In this document: piece by piece, positions 59,659-64,000 of the stretch
Position numbering within the stretch: the first letter of the stretch is position 1
How the letters are laid out: each line of letters begins with the position of its first letter
NCBI GenBank assembly: GCA_034401135.1
Contig: JAWZSP010000004.1
Coordinates: 1,054,001 to 1,118,000, forward strand
Origin: Volutella citrinella
Lineage: Eukaryota; Ascomycota; Sordariomycetes; Hypocreales; Nectriaceae
DNA length: 64,000 nucleotides
Direction: 5' to 3'
The notes under the pieces: model-generated
The model's input: only the letters and a program-made list of their open reading frames with translations
What the model was told of the DNA's origin: nothing
The model's database searches: none
Made by a program: the position numbers and the translations under genes

Positions 59659-60030
59659 AGCATTGATCAACCAGGGCATTGATCCAATCGACAAGCTTCA
59701 ATGATGATAGAGGCTCAATGCAACATGATAGAAGCGATAGAAGAATGAGCCATCCGACCCGGGCCCAATCGAAAATCATATCTGTAGTTGATTCGATTCA
59801 TATTGGACACAGGTTACCCCGTTGTCAACTGGCATGATAATCAGGGAAATAAAATTAAAAAATTAACCCAGTACATACAGTTCAATTGAAGTGATAACTC
59901 CCATAACCCAGGCCATTGACCCAAACTCTATGTGATGAAAAATCAGAGGCAATCCCCATTTCTTTTGAACCAGGTATGAGCCGCTTCACCCTGGTGTGCT
60001 TGAATCCTTAATCCACGAATCAATAGCCCG
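59659..60030. other. Convergent spacer, glucanase and ABCG transporter
   Basis: 372 bp between stop codons with an A/T-rich stretch at about 59845-59866 that probably holds poly(A) signals. No gene is seen. Confidence 0.65.
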
Positions 60031-62034
60031 CTACCTCCGCAGTTTGAGAACAGCCCAAGCCGCCAATCGATAACCGGCAATGATGGAAAGCATAATGCCC
60101 ACGTCGCGACCAGCGTAGCCAGGCGTGTAGCCATACTGGTCCAGAACAGCCTGGCCAGCAATCTTGCACTGGGCAGCAAGCGGCGAGTCAAACATGCAGC
60201 GGCAGTCCTTGCCGCAGGTGTAGACGCGATCCGCGAACTCATTGATCATCATGTTCTCAAATACGTACTTCTGGTAGTCCCAATAGTGGAAGACGTACTT
60301 GTAGAAGACGTTGAGGATCGTTGGCGGCACGAGGAAGCCGCCGACGGCCATCCACAGGCCGTTTGCAAACGCCACCAGCGCCAGGGCGATGACGAAGCTG
60401 GGGAACAGACTCGTGACGAAGACGACGAGCGACTCGGCGGCCAGCAGGTCGAGGAAGAGCCACAGGACCCAGGTGAAGAAGGCCGTGGCGGTGGGCTCAA
60501 AGTTGGACAGCCAGTAGGAGATGACGGAGAAGAGCATGGCGATGAGGAACAGGTAGGGCAGGCCGATGAGGAAGTTTGAGACGATGAGCTCGGCGGCGCC
60601 GTACAGGCCGTTGAGGTGCTCCTTGACGAACTGCTGGCGGTCCTCGATGAAAGCCGGCACGTAGGCGACGGCCATGAAGCTCATGAAGGCGGAGCCGAAG
60701 AAGAGGGCGTTGGTGAAGGGCTGGATGGACTCCTGGTCGACGCTGAGGCGCAGGAACACGGTGCCCATCATGAGGGCAAGGCCAAAGTACATGACGATGC
60801 GGATCCCGTACGCGACCACGTCGCGGTAGCTCTTGACAAAGCTGCGGTGGAGCAGCGTCAGCGTCAGGCTCGCTATGTTGGGCCGCCTGTCCGCCTTCTC
60901 GACGGCGAGCGGCCCGCCGTCGACCTCGGCCCTCGTGATGTCGGACCGCAGCTCGCCCGCGCGGGGCGACGCCTCCCACGCCGCGTGCAGCTTGGCCAGC
61001 CGCTCTGCCGCCTCGGCGCGGTCCTGGGCGAAGTCGGTGTTGAACGTCTCGAGCAGAAACTCTGCCGGGTTGACGTACTGCGGCAGCGCATAGCCAACGC
61101 CGCCCATGTACTCCTCGACGCCGGCCACGGGGCCAAAGTACTGCGTGCGACCGCCCGACAGCAGCAGCAGCTTGTCAAACAGGTTGAAGGTGCTCGTCGA
61201 CGGCTGGTGGATGGAGCACACGACGATGAGGCGGTTCCGGCGAGCCACGTCGCGCAGGTACCGCACCACCTCCCAGCTGGCCGCCGAGTCGAGGCCGCTG
61301 GTCGGCTCGTCGAGGAAGAGTAGCTTGGGGCTCGTGATGAGCTGGCTGGCGACGCCCACGCGGCGCTTCTGTCCGCCCGAGATGCCCTTGCGGATGGGTG
61401 TGCCGATGAGCGTGTCGGCTTGCTCGACGAGGCCGAAGGATTCCAGGAGTGCGTTTATACGCAGCATGCGTTCGCGCTTGGGGAGGGAGCTGGACAGACG
61501 GCGTGTTAATTACCGAGGGGGAGCATGCAGTTGTTGACTCACCTCGCATTGGCTAGGCGGGACGAGAAATCGAGCGTTTCTCGGACCGTTAGAGACCCGA
61601 TGAGGGCGTCTTCCTGCTCGACAAAGCACGAGATCTGGCGAAACGTCGACGTCGACACCCGGTCTCCATTCACCAGCACCTCGGACTCGACGCTGCTCGC
61701 ATTGACAGGTCTCCTGGCGAGCACATTGAGCAGCGTCGTCTTTCCGCACCCAGAAGGCCCCATGAGGGCACACATCTCGCCTGCGAACCCAGCGTTAGCC
61801 TCCGTCTCATGTCGTTGTATCGAACCAGTGGTCCAGGACTGTCGCGCGCGCACCAGCTTCCACAAAACCCTCCACATTATCCACGATAGCCTTAGGCTCC
61901 TTGGTTTCTCGGTCCTTGACGGTGACAGACACCCCGCGCCACGATAGGTTGTTGACGGTGGTGTTGGCGAGGTGTTTCTCCACCACGGGTTGCATCTCGA
62001 CGTCCATGGCGAGGGTTTCAGCCGCCTTGGGCAT
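60031..62034 (-). CDS. ABCG (White/WBC-type) half-size ABC transporter
   Basis: Exons are 61854-62034, 61543-61780 and 60031-61489, giving 625 residues with one nucleotide-binding domain followed by one membrane domain, the reverse (NBD-TMD) order of G-family half transporters, which act as dimers to export lipids or hydrophobic compounds. Walker A is GPSGCGKTT at 68-76, the Q-loop region is CFVEQEDALIGSLTVRE, the signature is ISGGQKRRVGVA at 176-187, Walker B is LLFLDEPTSGLD at 196-207, and the switch His is in CSIHQPSTST. About six membrane helices follow from residue 375, with a large Cys-bearing extracellular loop near 555-575 (YTCGKDCRCMFD). The ATG at 62034 is the only one preceding the RGVSVTVKDR strand. 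Substrate cannot be told. Confidence 0.92.
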
Positions 62035-63645
62035 TGCTGAGCGGCGAGGTGGCAGGTTGGGGCAGACGATAGAGGGAGAGATGAGTGGTTGGATGGGAGG
62101 GGAAATGTGAAGGCTGGCAGGCTATTCTTATGCTTTTCAGCTGAGGCCTCAAAGCCTGGGGGCGTGTGTCCATTGGATACAAATTATGTGGCTGTCAGAC
62201 GCACCCCCGACGGTCCGCAATTGGGTGTCATCTCGCAGCTCTAGCTGCAGCGACCTTTGCCGACTTCCGCCACGAAAAAAACACAGAGGCGATGCAGACA
62301 GCCCGCAGCCTCCAAGACTTCCCCGGCTGGTATTTTCGTTGGCCCGCCTAGACTCGCCGTTGGGTCAGGTGCGCCCGCCGCTTGAGGTGATGTAAGTGGA
62401 ACGTCGGCGGTGCCCCAGTAGCCGCAGCCACGCACGCGGCCAACGGCGACGTCAAAGCCGGACGGGATTAAGGCAAACCGATATTTTCAAGCAGATGGGG
62501 ACCTGGCAAGACTTCGCCGTGCGGTGTCATCCCGGCGGTATCCAGCTCCAGCTCCGGCGACGCGCATGTCACGGTCCCGTACACCGCAGCTCCGGCGACC
62601 ACCATCGGGAGGACCGGCGCCGGTGGGGCCGCTCCCCGCGTCCGCACCCAAACCATCGAATTTGTCCCCGACGACCCGCTGACTCGGCGACCTTGCAAGG
62701 GTTTCACGGCTCGCCATTGGCTGCACTAGCCACAGCTCGCCGAGCCCTACCGGATGGTCGCCGAACAACGAAGAAAAAGTATGCACAGAAGCTTTTCGTA
62801 AGGCGCGCCACCCCATGCGGCCCACCAATGCCCACCAGCTCATCTAGCTGACCCCTTACCTGGCCATCTCATCCCGTGCAACCTGCTTAGAAGCAAGGCC
62901 TCGCCACGTCCCAGGGGAACGGAAGAGGGGGTGTAGCCCGGCGATTCGGGATCTCGATCTGCGCCCTGTAAAAGATCCCTCCCTAAGATGCAGACGGCAG
63001 CACCGGTGCGTTGGTTCGGTGCAGGGTCCAAGCCACAGGCCAGGTTTGTCAAGTCAGGCTGTCACATGCAGGCGGCACCTTGAATAATCATGACGACTTA
63101 CCCCAAACGGTGGTCTTGGCCTGTGCGGTGACAGATACGCCCTGTGGGTGGGCAATATCATGCGAGCAACTTAGTGACGCTGCGCTGCCCTCAGATGGTT
63201 CAAGATGGCAACACAAGGGAGTCGACGTAACACGGCAGGCCAACATCACAATACAGGACCGCGGTAGCAGGTTTTGGGTGACCAGTAGACGAATAGTATT
63301 TGCAAAAGTAATCCAAGTAGCCTAATCGGAATATACCACCCAAGGACCCGGACTAAAGGTCCTGTCATCTGTTCCCAAGCCTTGAACGCCCAAAACTCAT
63401 CAAAATAACATGCTCTCCCTGTGGAATCTTGCATATGGGGCCTTGCCCATTTGATAAAAAGGAAAAATTGCGGTAACCATGTCGGTACTCATGGCCAAGT
63501 GATGAGAGTAGATCATCATCATCAAACTCCTTGACGTCGCAGACTCGATGCATATCCAAGTCGGCCTGGCCGTCCAAAGTTTTCATACAAAAAGGGAATT
63601 CACATATCCGTTTCGTTGATCCGTGTCCAGTCCTTGCTGGCACGC
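62035..63645. other. 1.6 kb spacer upstream of the ABCG gene
   Basis: Between the ABCG start and the stop of the next gene on the same strand. No convincing coding frame is seen. It should hold the ABCG promoter and the 3' UTR of the right-edge gene. Confidence 0.6.
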
Positions 63646-64000
63646 TTACAGCCCCAAGCCACCTTGCATGGTCTGCAGGCTGTCGATATCGTTGATGATG
63701 GAGTCGTCCGCAGCGATGTTCTCCATCACCTGCTGCTGGCTGAGGCCGATCCAGTACTGCGGGGCCATCTGCTGCTGCTTCTTGACCCGGTAGACCTCCT
63801 GTGCAACGGTTCGCACCTCTCGGCTGGCATTCTCTGCCGCACTCCACACCTGGGACAGCTGTGCCAGGGCGCCAATGTTGAGGCGGATCTGTTGGCGCAG
63901 GGTATCGTCGTTGTGCGGGATGAAGAAGAGCGCCCACTTGCTGAGGTGGACGATGGAAGAGAGGGTGATAACGCAAGAGAAGAAGTGCGAGTGGCTCAGA
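63646..64000 (-). CDS. C-terminus of a probable fungal-specific transcription factor (5' part outside window)
   Basis: The frame is open from the right edge (first whole codon at 63999) for 117 residues to the stop at 63646-63648. It reads HFFSCVITLSSIVHLSKWAL, then FFIPHNDDTLRQQIRLNIGALAQLSQVW, then a helical EVRTVAQEVYRVKKQQQ segment, and ends with AADDSIINDIDSLQTMQGGLGL. Helical repeats with an acidic, hydrophobic-spaced tail like this are typical of the C-terminal regulatory and activation part of Zn2Cys6 factors. The DNA-binding part is not in the window, so the family is an inference. The final DDSIINDIDSL could be an activation segment. An intron inside the visible part is possible but not needed. 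Confidence 0.65.
   Translation of the reverse strand, partial: LSHSHFFSCVITLSSIVHLSKWALFFIPHNDDTLRQQIRLNIGALAQLSQVWSAAENASREVRTVAQEVYRVKKQQQMAPQYWIGLSQQQVMENIAADDSIINDIDSLQTMQGGLGL

Overview
This window is nuclear DNA from a filamentous ascomycete, probably a Sordariomycete and perhaps Hypocreales (the order is an inference from protein flavour, not a measured placement). The evidence is GC-rich coding sequence, 31 inferred coding introns of 50-177 bp (30 GT-AG and one GC-AG) with CTRAC-type branch sites in many of them, and fungus-specific families: sphingolipid C9-methyltransferase, GH5 exo-glucanase, GPI-anchored Ser/Thr-rich wall protein, and what looks like a Zn2Cys6-type regulator tail. 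I found no rRNA, tRNA, CRISPR array, prophage or intact transposon.

Layout. 1-11.5 kb is a dense housekeeping block: the 3' end of an unknown gene, ribosomal stalk protein P2 (-), chromatin protein SPT2 (+), a NUFIP/CCCH zinc-finger protein (-), RNA polymerase III subunit RPC25 (+), ER membrane complex subunit EMC3 (-) and signal peptidase subunit SPC2 (+). 11.8-28.1 kb holds MMS19 (-), the F1-ATPase chaperone ATP11 (+), a membrane-anchored steryl-ester-hydrolase-like lipase (-), the peroxisomal AAA ATPase PEX6 (+) and an SH3BGR/thioredoxin-fold protein with a long acidic and Lys-Pro repeat tail (-). 31.1 kb has a small GPI-anchored wall protein (+). From 31.6 to 45.8 kb there is a 14.2 kb stretch in which I can support no gene. 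45.8-64 kb resumes with sphingolipid C9-methyltransferase (+), an HTD2-like hot-dog dehydratase (+), GPI ethanolamine-phosphate transferase GPI13 (-), a cytochrome b561-domain protein with a very long disordered tail (-), GH5 exo-beta-1,3-glucanase (+), an ABCG half-transporter (-), and the C-terminus of a probable fungal transcription factor (-) running off the end.

Gene models were rebuilt by joining exons at splice sites so that family-conserved protein sequence stays in frame. Exon coordinates are given in each entry. Several genes share an ER/secretory theme (EMC3 and SPC2 head-to-head, GPI13, the GPI-anchored protein) or a lipid/peroxisome theme (lipase and PEX6 head-to-head, C9-methyltransferase, HTD2-like protein), but this is not a biosynthetic cluster.

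I did not find a convincing new multi-gene system. The items most worth a second look are the gene-free 14.2 kb block, the GC-AG intron in the P2 gene, the 6-nt and 12-nt initiator exons of SPT2 and RPC25, the EMC3/SPC2 bidirectional promoter, the SH3BGR-repeat fusion, the b561 protein tail, and a helically phased 4x10-bp repeat upstream of the GPI-protein gene.
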